Part shown: in pieces, positions 36,009-46,872 of the stretch
Numbering within the stretch: the stretch's first letter is position 1
Layout of the letters: each line of letters begins with the position of its first letter
DNA from: Blepharisma japonicum
Lineage: Eukaryota > Ciliophora > Heterotrichea > Heterotrichida > Blepharismidae
Length of the DNA: 64,000 nt
Assembly: GCA_949751835.1 (NCBI GenBank)
Contig: CATKHK010000039.1
Span: 186,001 to 250,000, forward strand
Direction of reading: 5' to 3'
Made by a program: the position numbers and the translations under genes
Notes under the pieces: model-generated
The model's input: the letters and a program-made list of their open reading frames with translations, nothing else
What the model was told of the DNA's origin: nothing
Database searches by the model: none

Positions 36009-39000
36009 TTAATCCCACTTAGTGATTTGGAAAGCATGCGATAAAATTGAGCTGAGTTTTCCATTCTTTGACGCTTCAGCTTTCCTTCCTATCTCACTAA
36101 GTGCTTCTAATTGTTCTATTCTTCTAATCCTTGATGATACCCTTGCCATAGAAGTTCCATGCATATTTATTATAGTCCTTATCAGAAGTGTCCCCATCAT
36201 ATATTCTGGTACCAGCATATCATTTAGCAGTGGCCCTTGCTGTATTTCATTCGGTGATATATTAACTTTAATAAGTCTATTTTTCAATGGTGTCAGAATT
36301 ATCACAGTTTTCCTTTTCATCCCATGAGATTCAAGCAGATTCGGTATTTTTGCTGTATATGGGTCATTTGCTCTCTGATTCCACAAGACTACAACTTGTC
36401 CATAAGAAATCATTTCTTGTAGTGTTAAAGAGCTTGCATCTGGGATAACGGCAGGTACTAAGCTTATAAGCTCATAATAATACCCAGATGTATATAAAGC
36501 TGCTCCATATTTGTTCAAATATTTGGAGACTTGTTTAAAGACCTCAAACTGTGTATGAGTTGATTTTAATAAAACACCCATTTGAGGCAAAAAGTCTTGG
36601 AAACTTTGAGAATAGTAATCAACATTGCTTAATACGTCAGTTTCTTTGGATTCTGGAGTTTTTAGGTACAAAATTGGAGCAATAATCAACTCTTTTTCAG
36701 GAATTTTGTCAATATCGGATATAACTTTTTCTGTCTCGTCCCCAGATAATGCTAATAAGCTAGAAATGTGCTCAGTTTGGAAAAGGCCAAGCTGTGCTAA
36801 TAATAGCCTATATGATTTTGGTACATCTTCAGTAGGCTTAGGACTCATAACTACATTTTGAGTTTCATATTCTGTATGAATTCCTGACTCATAATTCTTG
36901 CTAATTTCTTCTTGCTTTTTAATTATCCCTTGAAAACTTTTAAATAAAGCTTTTTCTTGGTCGCTCAAATCTTCAAATAAGTGATCAGAAACGCCATCAT
37001 CATGGGCAGGAGCAATAGGAGGAGGTCTGTCTTGGCATAAGTCCATTTTCCAAGTGGTATTTCCTACATTTCCATCATCAATTCTATATATGAGCTTGGT
37101 TTTCCATATATATCTGCCTACTGAGTTTCTCATGACCACTAAAACTTCTTCATTCGTCAGGTTGTCTTGAGAAGAATCGTATAAAGTTAATAAGACCTGA
37201 CCATTATAAAGGAAATGCCGCTTAGGAAGCTTAACTTCACTATATGTTAACAAGCCACTTGAGATTTCAAGGGCGTCTAGACTTGTATATGCAATTGGTG
37301 GGAGACCTCTTCCTAGATTGTTCATTAAAAAATCTTCTACATAAAGAGCTACTTCTTTGACCCTATCCAGTGCTTGAGCACTTATAGCGACTGATAAGGC
37401 GTTCTGTCTTATAGTAGGCTCCATAAAAACATTCGGGAAGCATGCAAGCCAATGCAGCAGGGCAAATAAAAGGCTGCTTATAATAGTCTCATTTGAATTT
37501 TTTCCAAATTTCTTTGAAATATACGAGCAGAGCTTATCCACTATACAAATGACTAAATTTTCACTTGTAATTGGTTTATAGCAGATTAAGAAAGGAAGAG
37601 TCGCAATAGTTTCTAGCAAATCTTGGTAAATCTTTTTTTCTTGAATATAATCAATAGTTTCCAGCCTATTTACCAGCTGAATCACAATATTAGTTAAAAG
37701 CTCAGAATCCGAATGAATGCTTCCAGCAAAAACGCACATAGTCCATACAAGTCTGTGGAAATTTTCACTATCAGTTTCATGGTCAAGTGCTATTTGTAAA
37801 ATTGTAGTTACCTGTATTATAGGTGCTGGCTGGTTAAAATACTGAGCTACAGCTACAAAAGTCCCTAAAATATAATAGCATGGTCTTTTTACTGCTGGAG
37901 AAATATTGCTGTCAGTCAAGTTATTCATGATTGCTTTAGAAAGAGCTTCTTTATGAAGCAAAATTCTGACCCCTCTATGATCTAATGTCAAAAGATTTGG
38001 AGAATGTTTAAGAATATACATAACCACAAGTGAGCTTGATGAACTTTCCATACATTTGAAGATCGTCCTATAGAATTTTCCTAAAAATTCGTCTCTATTA
38101 GGTCCTCCAGCTTTGCACATAATCCTACAAAGCGCTCCTATTGCTTCCGCCCTTCCGAACTCATTATAGCTGCCTTCAGCATTTGCGTGGAAAAATAGCC
38201 AGCCTCCAAACATATTTAGCAAGCCATCGGCGCTTGGAATTGGTAGCCTGCTAAGTCCCCAGAGATAATGGAAATGGGTGTCTTGGAATTTTCTTGTTAA
38301 TTCAGCTAAAGCTTCAGGGCCACTTGCAGTCACAATATTTGGCATGACAAGCCCTTTGGCTACAGTTCTCTTTTCAGCAATCTCCAAAAAGGAGTCAGTT
38401 ATTGTGGCAACTGACCTTACGAGTTCTTTATGAACGTCGGGATCTGTAGGAATTTTATCACGGGTGTTAAGAAGCATGAGATTTAAAAATCGGTACCAAA
38501 AATAAAGGCTTTGCTCTAATGAAAAATGAAGGAGGAGTGTTTCTGGAGGCTCGTCATGGGGCTTTGAGATTCGGAGGAAATGAAGCTGTAAGGTAGGTGG
38601 CTCTTCACCATAAAGCATTGCATTGATTCTTTGTGTAAGACCGTGGGCTACAGCTTTCCATTGGTAAACAAGCCAGATGTGATGCAATCATGCACTTGAG
38701 CAGGTTTGGAGCTCTTTTCATAGCTCTTTGTCTCTGGTATTCGACCTAAGCCAAATTTCAAATAAAGTTTTCAGTAATAATGGGCATAAATCTTGTGCTA
38801 ATGCACTAATACTTTTTAGTAAAGGATGGGCCAGAAGCAGCATTATTTTTAACAGACATTTCCAAGTGTCCTCTTCAAGTGTTTTCATTCTTATGAAATC
38901 TCTAAGCAAAATTAAAACTTCCACACACAATTCAACATGTTTATGGGTGTCTCCTGGTCTTTCCACAAATAACAAAGATAAATGGCCTATGATTTCTCTT

Positions 39001-39344
39001 TGGTAAAACCCTTCATCTTCTTCAATGCAGGCTGGCCGTTCTCCATTTCCAATATTAAGCCAGTCTCTATATATTTCAATTGCTGTAGAAATTATTGAAT
39101 GATACTCTATAGGAAGTGAAAAAGCAAAGCCTATACATTCCATTGCTCATTGAACATGGAAATGCGTCGGCAAGTAAGCTCTGTCTCGCCTTCGTACAGA
39201 TGCGACAATATGCCTTGTGATTTCGACTTTTGGCACTATGTCTTGGCATAGGTGGTTCAGAACATTTGTGTTTGGGCGTGCCTTTATAAAAGGCGCATGG
39301 TTGTTTCTATTAAAATCCTCCAGAGTAAAATGAGACACATACAT
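36009..39344 (-). CDS. RalGAP-beta-like protein (Rap/Ran-GAP family)
   Basis: 1111 residues, with TGA-Trp codons at 39147-39149, 38718-38720 and 38688-38690. Most of the protein is a helical HEAT-like scaffold. The segment around residues 200-250 (FEIWLRSNTRD, WLVYQWKAVAHGLTQRINAML) resembles the RalGAP/tuberin scaffold. The last 220 residues fit a Rap-GAP domain (GQVVVLWNQRANDPY; KRKTVIILTPLKNRLIKVNI). No convincing Asn-thumb motif is seen, as in the non-catalytic RalGAP beta subunit, so a regulatory role with a separate alpha/catalytic subunit is inferred. It starts about 200 bp from the divergent SDHAF4 gene. Confidence 0.75.
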
Positions 39345-39542
39345 CTTGAATTTATTGAATAAAAAATACCAAAATCAATGAAGCTTTTCTAACTGTTATT
39401 AGTATTATAATTATATAGGAATATAGAGGTATTATAATGATCTGAATGTCATTTATCAGAAGAATGCTTAATGTGGTGAGTTCATAAAATGATAAAAATG
39501 TTTGAGTATTTATTGCTAATAATCTATTGATAATATACAAAA

Positions 39543-39788
39543 ATGATATCTAGACTTGTTAGAAGATTCGCTGATAAAGTTGTGCAGAGGACTACTGAAG
39601 AACAAATCCAAGTCATTAACAGATTTACAAAAGAATTAGAAAATGAGCTTCCACAATATGAAGAAGAGTTAGCTGAAGCTGAAGTGGATACTGGAAGTGA
39701 GCTTGGAGAATTTGGTTATAGGGTAAGAGGTCCTGAGCCAACCCGCTATGGAGACTGGGAAATTAAAGGAAGAGTAAGTGATTTTTAA
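39543..39788 (+). CDS. SDHAF4: Succinate dehydrogenase assembly factor 4
   Basis: 81 residues. The C-terminus carries the family signature GPEPTRYGDWEIKGRVSDF (DUF1674). The N-terminus MISRLVRRFADKVV is a plausible mitochondrial presequence. SDHAF4 binds the flavinated SdhA subunit in the matrix and promotes complex II assembly. The stop is 20 bp before the next gene on the same strand. Confidence 0.95.
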   Translation: MISRLVRRFADKVVQRTTEEQIQVINRFTKELENELPQYEEELAEAEVDTGSELGEFGYRVRGPEPTRYGDWEIKGRVSDF

Positions 39789-39808
39789 TATTCTTTAATC
39801 AATTATAA

Positions 39809-40225
39809 ATGTGGACAAAGCTTGCATACTTAAATCCTGAAGCTTTTTACGGCAATCTCGTCAACGGGAAATGGATGCGTGCTGCTCTTTCATCAAGATA
39901 TCGTAATGTACTTAGAAAAGAATTTCTCAAAGCCGGAGTCCCATGGGAATACGATCCAGTTAAAGCTCCTGGCCGCCACCCCTATGATAGAGCTCCAAAA
40001 ATCCCTGCCAGGTATAGAAACAAAGCAATAAGAATTGAAAAAATAACAAAGGCTTTAGAAAGACAGGACGAATTAATCCTCAAGAATAGACAAGAAATGG
40101 CCAAGAAGAAACGATTGACAGGCTTTGACAAGTTTGTCTCTTCAACTTACAATTATTGGATGAAGGAAAATAAAGAAAACAAAGAAAATAAAGAGAATCA
40201 AGAAAAGCCTAGAGGGTTTAAATAA
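39809..40225 (+). CDS. Small basic protein, possibly mitochondrial ribosomal
   Basis: 138 residues, Lys/Arg-rich, with motifs such as RYRNVLRKEFLKAGVPWEYDP and a helical stretch of basic residues, ending in short repeats of KEN. The size and the basic pattern resemble small mitochondrial ribosomal proteins (a distant likeness to mL52/mL59/mL64-type proteins is possible). The 20-bp spacing after SDHAF4 is consistent with tight packing but not proof of a shared role. No firm family call. Confidence 0.7.
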   Translation: MWTKLAYLNPEAFYGNLVNGKWMRAALSSRYRNVLRKEFLKAGVPWEYDPVKAPGRHPYDRAPKIPARYRNKAIRIEKITKALERQDELILKNRQEMAKKKRLTGFDKFVSSTYNYWMKENKENKENKENQEKPRGFK

Positions 40226-40254
40226 GGATTATTATCTAAATTGTTATCTTATAT

Positions 40255-41871
40255 CTACGGCATCATATGCAAACTTGAGCTTCCATGGAGCTGCTCAATT
40301 AAGTTCTTTATTTCGCTATGGTTTTTCGGGTTTAATTCTTGGGCGTCGTTGTAATGCCTTAACGCTTTTTCAGGCTGTCCTAGCTTGGCATAGATTTTCC
40401 CTATTTGAATATAAAGGTGAGACTCTCTGGAGTTTTCTTGACAGAGGGTTTCGAGGTGGGAAAGTGCTTCTTGGTCTCTGTCAAGCTGAGATAACAGAAT
40501 TCCAAGCTGGAATTTAGGCAGAGGATTTTTCTTGTCAATTCTTATAGCAGACTCAAAACAATTGATAGCTTCTTCATAATGTCCAGTAGCTTTGTAATTC
40601 ACTCCTAAATATGTAAGAATAATACTGGAATTAGGATTAATTGATCTTGCTGCTTTATAGCATTGTAAGCTTTGAGTGTACTTTTCCTGCTTAAAATATA
40701 AGCTGCCTAAGCCCCACAAAGCTGTATATTGTCTTGAGTCTATATTATTAGCTGATTCATAATGATACCTTGCTTGGTCAAAATCCTCATTAGCCAAATG
40801 CTCATGCCCACATAGTGCATATGCATATGAATAAAATGGATTCAGCTGAATCGCCCTCGTAAAACACTTTATAGCAATTTCTCTTTCTTTTTGTAAAGAA
40901 TAGAAATTTCCTGCTATCACTCACGTTTGAGGAGCGTAATAAGCATTTTTTAATGCATTATGCAAGGTGTAGCAGAGCTCTGAATTCTTTTTTTCATACC
41001 ATAAAGCTGAAGAATAATAATCAGTATCCTCAGTTCTCTGAGGCTCTTTTTGGAAAGCTCTTTGGAAATATTCAACAGCCCCAGCGAAGTCATATTTTTC
41101 AAAGCAGCATCTTCCCATTTGGCACAGAGCCCACCCTGAATTTTTTTGAGAATCTGGCAGGGCTTTTAACAAATTCATAGCTTCATTTGTGTTATATTGG
41201 CTTAAAGCTTGATAAGCCTTCCCTAATTCTGCAAGTAACTGCTTAAGATCTTTACTTGTTTTGGCGGGCGTTTTGTGGGCAGGGGAGTTTAGTTTTGGGG
41301 GAGGGCTCCAATTTCCAAAATTTGAAGCTGTGAGGGGATGGAAGTTTGAAGGGCTTTCTCCAAGGAAAAGGTGCTCTGATTTTTCGTCTGTCTTGAAGGA
41401 AATAGAAGTATCAATGAAATAACCTAGTTCACATAATTTTTCAAAAGCAGTTCAAAGGTTGGAGTTTAGGTTGAGCGCTTTGGAGTAGTAAGAAATTGCA
41501 TCTTGGATTCTTGACTGACGCTCACAAATCTGGCCTAATAGATAGTTAACTTCTGCTGAAGTGTGTAAGGAGCATTTTAATAATGCCCTTTCAGCTTCAT
41601 CCAGCTTAGAAGTCTGAAAGCACGCAAGTGCGTATAAATACAAATTCTCCACAGATGAACAATTTTTTAACGTTAAAACCACCTTGTGAGGTGAGCTTTC
41701 TGCCAAATAACATTTCGCTAATAAATGAAGTTTAAGCTCTTCATCTTCAGTTGTAGAGGATGGCTCTGAAGACAGTCTTTCACTTAAAAAAACTGCATTT
41801 GAAATAAGATAGCTTTTTAACGACCATTCTGTAGCTTCTTTGAGTTGGTTTTCCAGAGGAGAAAGGACCAT
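40255..41871 (-). CDS. CDC27: Anaphase-promoting complex subunit 3 (CDC27)
   Basis: 538 residues, with TGA-Trp at 41452-41454 and 40921-40923. In the second, TW-VIAGN matches AW-CVAGN of animal CDC27. The N-terminal TPRs (NAVFLSERL) dimerise the protein, a short Ser/Pro-rich linker follows (about residues 160-205, shorter than in animals), and the C-terminal TPR superhelix (IAGNFYSLQKEREIAIKCF; IDSRQYTALWGLGSLYFKQE) recognises co-activator tails. The APC/C ubiquitinates cyclins and securin. The ATG at 41871 is chosen because it lies just upstream of the conserved helix; the frame is open a little further but without an ATG. Ends 29 bp from the convergent small basic gene. Confidence 0.93.
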
Positions 41872-41924
41872 ATTTAAATTCAATTTATTAAGTATTTCTT
41901 CAATACACCAAATTTTATTTACTG

Positions 41925-43016
41925 CTAAATAATTCTCCACAGCTGCTCAAAAGAGATCCCATTTGGAGGTTTTTCAATAGCTAAGCCTAATTCAGGTGAA
42001 AAAATCACTTCTTGTGAGGCTGATGCTGAGCTTACAAAATACGCTGCACTTGCATGCTGCTGCCCTGCATATTCAGGTTCCACAATTTCAATGTCATCAA
42101 GTACTCGTGGCTGCCTGACTTGCTCGGTTGGGGCTTGGACTTCTTGGTGGGCAATTTCAATGCCTAAAATTGGGTTTTCTATTGCGATTCTCCATATCCT
42201 GTTTATCTCAGAAAAAATTTCATCAATTCTTTCAGTCCTGAAGCCTAAAATATGGTTTCCACTGATTTTGGTGGCTTCTAATATTAAAGCTTGGCCGACT
42301 TGGGAATCTTTTTTCTTGATACCTTTAATTTGGATATGAGGCAAAGAAACGTTGAAGCTTTCAGCTAAATTAGCAAATCACACAACACGGATATTGGAGA
42401 TATACATTGTGCCTAAATTTCCTTGCTCTGTTGTGATGTTCCAAACTCCTGAATATTTATGATATACCTGCTCTGAAGGCAATAAGATTAATTCTTTGTC
42501 TTGAATTATGGCACCTCTGATTTTGAAGTCACGGAAAAGCTTAGTAGAATCATAACTTCTCAATGTGCTTTGAAAAGATGTAAAAAGTCTAGGAGAATTC
42601 TCAATAAGCGATGTATATATAAATTCATATCTGGTGTCTCTAAATCTTGTTCGCAAATATAAAGCTTGGACATTTCCTCTTAATTTTGATTTTGTTTGCT
42701 TAATTTCGATATTTGTAATACAATCATAACCGACACTCAAATTTGTTTTGGGTGTTCTTTCAGCATATCAAATTAGTCTAAGATTTGTAATGATAAGATA
42801 TCCCCTTTCTCCGTTATTTCCTTTAGTGTCTTCGACTCCATTAATTGCATCGACCATAACTTCTCCTTTTCGCAAGCCAAGATGCATAACTTGGACGTCA
42901 AATTTAATTTCTTTATTTTGCCAGACTGTCAATGCATCTTCATGAAGCTTTTTGTACTTTGACTCCATCTCTTTGCTCAGCTTTTTAGTTGCATCTTGAA
43001 TAAGGCTTACTGCCAT
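41925..43016 (-). CDS. BBS5: Bardet-Biedl syndrome 5 protein
   Basis: 363 residues, with TGA-Trp at 42768-42770 (NLRLI-W) and 42378-42380 (IRVV-W), both conserved Trp positions in animal BBS5. Two PH-like (DM16) repeats are clear: VEDTKGNNGERGYLIITNLR, SVGYDCITNI, SGVWNITTEQGNLGTMYISN. The C-terminus FSPELGLAIEKPPNGISFEQ matches the family end. BBS5 is a subunit of the BBSome, which carries membrane proteins in and out of cilia. Length is near the animal protein's 341. Confidence 0.97.
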
Positions 43017-43296
43017 TTTAATTACTTGTATATAAGTCCTTTATGAACAATTGGTATTTATTTTAATTGCAAGACTCAGCGGTTATAGTCGATTTTCTAT
43101 TAGCATTTTTTTATAAGTTATATTTAGGCTTTCAACTATACTGAAACATCTTTGATAAAACTTATATAAATTAAATAAAACCAAAACAGGTGCAAAATAA
43201 CAAGATTTCTTCACATTCATTATAATCCCTTTATAATTTACAGAAATTATCAATAAAAAATTAATTGAAATTATTTTTGTTGGAGAAATTATAAAA

Positions 43297-43875
43297 ATGA
43301 ACTCGCAATATAAAATGTACACGTCGGAGCTTGAAATGTTTACAATTATCTTTTTATTTTTCGGATTGATTGTATACTGTTTATTGGACCATCACCACAA
43401 AACAAAACTGAATCAACTATTTTTAGTTATCCAGTCCTGTATTTTAGGTTATTCCCAAATTATTTGGGATAATTTAATTAAGAAAGAAGAATTACCAAAA
43501 AAGATTGTCAGCAAACATGGGAAACCAAAAAAACAAAGGCGAAAAGTAAGGAGACATACAAATATGAAAATTAACACAAGCCTAGGATTAGATGCTGAAG
43601 GGGAAAATACTGAATTAAATGCAGCTGGAAATTTGGAGTCATATGATAAGAATTATTTGTCTGATTTTGGCAAAACTTCGACAGCAGAAAATTCACCAAG
43701 AATTGCCTGCTGTGTTGAGGATGAAACAGTAAATGAGATGGTTATCAACGAAGAAGAGTTTTTCATTGATACGTATAAATCAGATTTTGGGTTATTTAGT
43801 GGGCCATGCATTGAGAGAATGTCTATAGAAACGTTGATTTATGATTCACAGGATAGGAGAGAAGATTTCAATTAG
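43297..43875 (+). CDS. Single-pass membrane protein of unknown function
   Basis: 192 residues. One hydrophobic segment at about 13-32 (MFTIIFLFFGLIVYCLL) is followed by a strongly basic stretch (KHGKPKKQRRKVRRH) that should stay cytosolic, then an acidic tail. It has no in-frame TGA and no recognised domain. The start lies about 280 bp from the divergent BBS5 start. Confidence 0.65.
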   Translation: MNSQYKMYTSELEMFTIIFLFFGLIVYCLLDHHHKTKLNQLFLVIQSCILGYSQIIWDNLIKKEELPKKIVSKHGKPKKQRRKVRRHTNMKINTSLGLDAEGENTELNAAGNLESYDKNYLSDFGKTSTAENSPRIACCVEDETVNEMVINEEEFFIDTYKSDFGLFSGPCIERMSIETLIYDSQDRREDFN

Positions 43876-44595
43876 TTTAAAAGCAAGATACTTGATAATA
43901 TCATTAAATTATTTTTTTTCAAAACTTTTGATATTTAATATATTAATCTAATATTTTTAGAATCTTTTATTCAATGATTAAATTAGAATATCTTATTTTT
44001 GATGAAGATAAGCTTTACGCAGAGCAATTTAGCAATAAAATAAGTTGAATAGTAATTAAAAACGCCATTTTGCTGGATTTTTTTCCCTATACAAAGCTAC
44101 CTTATTTTTTGTAAAGTTTACATCAGAATCTATGACTATTGTATAGAAAAGCCTAGAATCATTTTATACTAAATTTGAAAAATTTTATTTTAGATAAGGA
44201 AATTAAAAAGATCATTTGGATAGAGTTCTTAAAGAAATTTCAATCCTTAGTAAATTTTATCACCTGACAGACGATTTCATCTACCATTTATTTTATTACC
44301 ATAAAAATAGTAGTCAAAAAAATCAAAAAAATTCTTTATAAATTCATTTACCCAAAGTATTAAAGGAGCTTTATCTCATTGCCCCATAATTTTATAAGTC
44401 GATTTATTTCCAAATTTAACTTTTAAATACCTCTTTTCTTGAAATAATTTTCTGATTGCAGAATTACTAATAAACACATTTTTCTGGAAAATTCATATTT
44501 TTAATTAGGCTAATCAGATTATCGTAATAGTTTTTTACTTGTGTGAAATCTTTCTTATTATTGAGTATTCTGATGACATTTTTAATTAATTGTAA
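43876..44595. other. Intergenic, AT-rich, with a possible coding remnant
   Basis: Mostly featureless AT-rich DNA. The exception is an 85-codon open run on the minus strand, listed separately. A 46-codon plus-strand run at 43974-44114 is not convincing. Confidence 0.5.
44247..44504 (-). pseudogene. Possible gene remnant or unannotated exon
   Basis: With TGA as Trp, 85 codons are open between two TAA codons, three of them TGA. The sequence is protein-like (KLFQEKRYLKVKFGNKSTY, GQWDKAPLILWVNEFIKNFF, INGRWNRLSGDKIY), and the same frame downstream still looks coding-like (YPNDLFNFLI) but is broken by several TAA. There is no ATG at a sensible place and no 15-16 nt intron that would join it to anything. 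A decayed gene is the simplest reading; chance is not excluded. The family is unknown. Confidence 0.35.
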
Positions 44596-45792
44596 ATGAG
44601 TGTTGACAACAAAAAACCTTCAAAAGCAATATATCGAAAGCAAATTAACGATTTTCCAGCATGTCAGATTTGCGCATATCCATATGACACTTATTCTCGG
44701 CTGCCTAAGCTTTTGGATTGTGGCCACACGATCTGTCTTATGTGCGCAGAATCACTAATAAAAGGCCGATCTATTCAGTGTCCATTTGACAAAACAAGCA
44801 CAAATCTTGGATACTTATCAAAACTTAGAGTGAATTATGCATTATTAGATATAGTAGAAGAAGGCTCTTTAATTTCAATGTGCGAGGTCCACAATCAAGA
44901 AGTTATTGCATATTGCCAAAATGATTCCTCACTATTATGTGTTGATTGTGTATTTAAACACTTAAACCATGATTTTTATTCACTAAACGACAATAGATCA
45001 AGACTAAGAGCAGAAAAATCTAAAAAAAAATTATTTGAATTTCATGATAAGATTATCAATATTCGGGATAAATATCAGAATTCCTTAAATAATTTAGGAC
45101 CATATTTATTACATATCGAAAAAGTTGTGGATGAGCATATACAAGCTTTTAAAGCCGCAGAAACCTCATTGATCAACGAAATTAAAGAAGGGACTGAAAA
45201 ATGCATAAACTCAATAAAAAGCTTAAAAGAAGTCCAAGAAATAAAGAAAATTGGGGAAAATTTGAATAAAACAGTAAATAGGTGCAATAAAGAGCTGAAA
45301 AAAGTCAATGAAGATATACAGAAATTTGACTCTGCAAGTACTGCTGAACAAATTTCATGAGAAATGGAAGATAGCTTTTTCCAAGAAATCCCCAGTGTCA
45401 AAGATTTTAATATTATTTCTTGCAGCGTGAAAATTAATTATGAAGAAGCAATAAGGAGGAAAGAAATTGATAAATCAGAATTTGTGTGGCTCAAAAAGGC
45501 AGAAAGCCTCGATTCGAATAATAATTTGGAAAATCTGGCTTTTATGGTTAGTTCTGTATCATTGATAATTCCAGATTTATCAAAATATCCGAATAACACT
45601 CATAAACAAATCCTGGGAGAGCATTTATATCCATTGGTGTTGGCATTAGCACCTTCTGATTCAGCTGCTAAAATAACGACAATGATTCTTGATCTACCTA
45701 ATAATGATATTCTCAGGATGCTTAAAAACCATTTAGACTTAAAAGCAGAAGTCGATAAATTTGCAAATGCTTTCAAAAGTGCTTGCTCCTAA
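44596..45792 (+). CDS. TRIM-like RING finger / B-box protein
   Basis: 398 residues, with TGA-Trp at 45358-45360. RING finger at about 21-70: CQIC, CGHTICLMC, CPFD, where the last zinc ligand is Asp instead of Cys. B-box at about 96-130: CEVHNQEVIAYCQ, LLCVDCVFKHLNHDF. A coiled coil (about 130-250) and a helical C-terminus follow. The RING-Bbox-coiled-coil order is that of TRIM E3 ubiquitin ligases. The C-terminal part has no recognised substrate-binding domain. Confidence 0.85.
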
Positions 45793-46058
45793 TTTAAATA
45801 TTTACATATTAAGTATGATAGTGAAAAGCGGATTATCTTGAAGTGAAATCCAAAAAAATTTTTAAGGTATTAATTATATAAATTATGAAAATTATTATTT
45901 CAGTCTATTTATATAAAGCCGTTATTTAAGCAGCGCTTATGCTTAACAATCAATTTGCTAATTAATTTATCAGACTATCTTTAGATAAGAAGAATAATAA
46001 AGTACTATTAATCCTCCATAAATTCCATTTTTATCAGATCTGTCAGATTATAATTCCT

Positions 46059-46697
46059 ATGGAAGGTGAAATTACTCTTCACTACTTTGATATTTACGGC
46101 ATAGCTGAACCTATAAGAATGATATTTCGTCATTTTAATATTCCTTTTAGAGATAACCGAATTAGCTTTCAAGATTGGAGTCATCTTAAGTATAATAGTT
46201 TTGTTGTGATGGGAAAATTGCCAGTCTTGGAAATAGGCAACGAAAACTTTTCTGAATGCTATGCTATTCTTGGATATTTAGCAACTAAAATTGGAATAAT
46301 GCCTGATGATTCAATGGAAAAATATCTTGTGGATTCTATATGTGAATTCATTATTGGGATTAACAAAACTTTCACAAAATTAGCAATAAAAAATGACTAT
46401 GAAAATAGAGATAGGATTATTCATGAAATTGTACCTAAATGACTGAGAAGATTTGAAACCAGACTTTTGAAAAATAATGAAGGAAAAGATTGCTTTGTGA
46501 GCAAAAGATTAACGGTTGCTGATTTTATTGTTTTTCAATTCATGTGGGATTCGTTTTTAAAGCCTGGAAAAGTTGAAATTTATGGACTTATGGTTGAGCA
46601 GTGTGGGCCAACCCTTATGGAATGGACTTATAGGTTTTTGAATTCATCCCCTGGATTATCTTCATATTTAGAAAGCAGACCTCAATGCAATTTTTAA
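46059..46697 (+). CDS. Glutathione S-transferase, sigma-like
   Basis: 212 residues, with TGA-Trp at 46440-46442. The N-terminal thioredoxin-like half has LHYFDIYGIAEPIR with the catalytic Tyr9 type of sigma GSTs, MGKLPVLEIG with the cis-Pro, and a glutathione-binding SECYAI loop. The all-helical C-terminal half has LTVADFIVFQ with the N-capping box Asp. It conjugates glutathione or isomerises small substrates in the cytosol. Stands alone among unrelated genes. Confidence 0.9.
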
Positions 46698-46872
46698 TAT
46701 TCTAATCCTTTACTCTCACAAAAAACAAGTGAAATATATTTATAACGTTTTTTTGAGAGTTCATCTATTTACATCAGCATAGTTAGCCTTATAAAAAATA
46801 TAATTAATTACTAAAACAGCCAATAAATTACTAATGGACTACAGATCATTCCAATATAGGGAATAAAAATAT

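Noticed and set aside
41872-41940. Upstream extension of CDC27
   Set aside because: The frame is open but has no ATG, and conserved sequence begins after the ATG at 41871.
43974-44114. Possible 46-codon gene with a 16-nt intron-like end
   Set aside because: A GT...AG segment of 16 nt follows, but the joined peptide is about 63 residues of AT-driven composition with no support.
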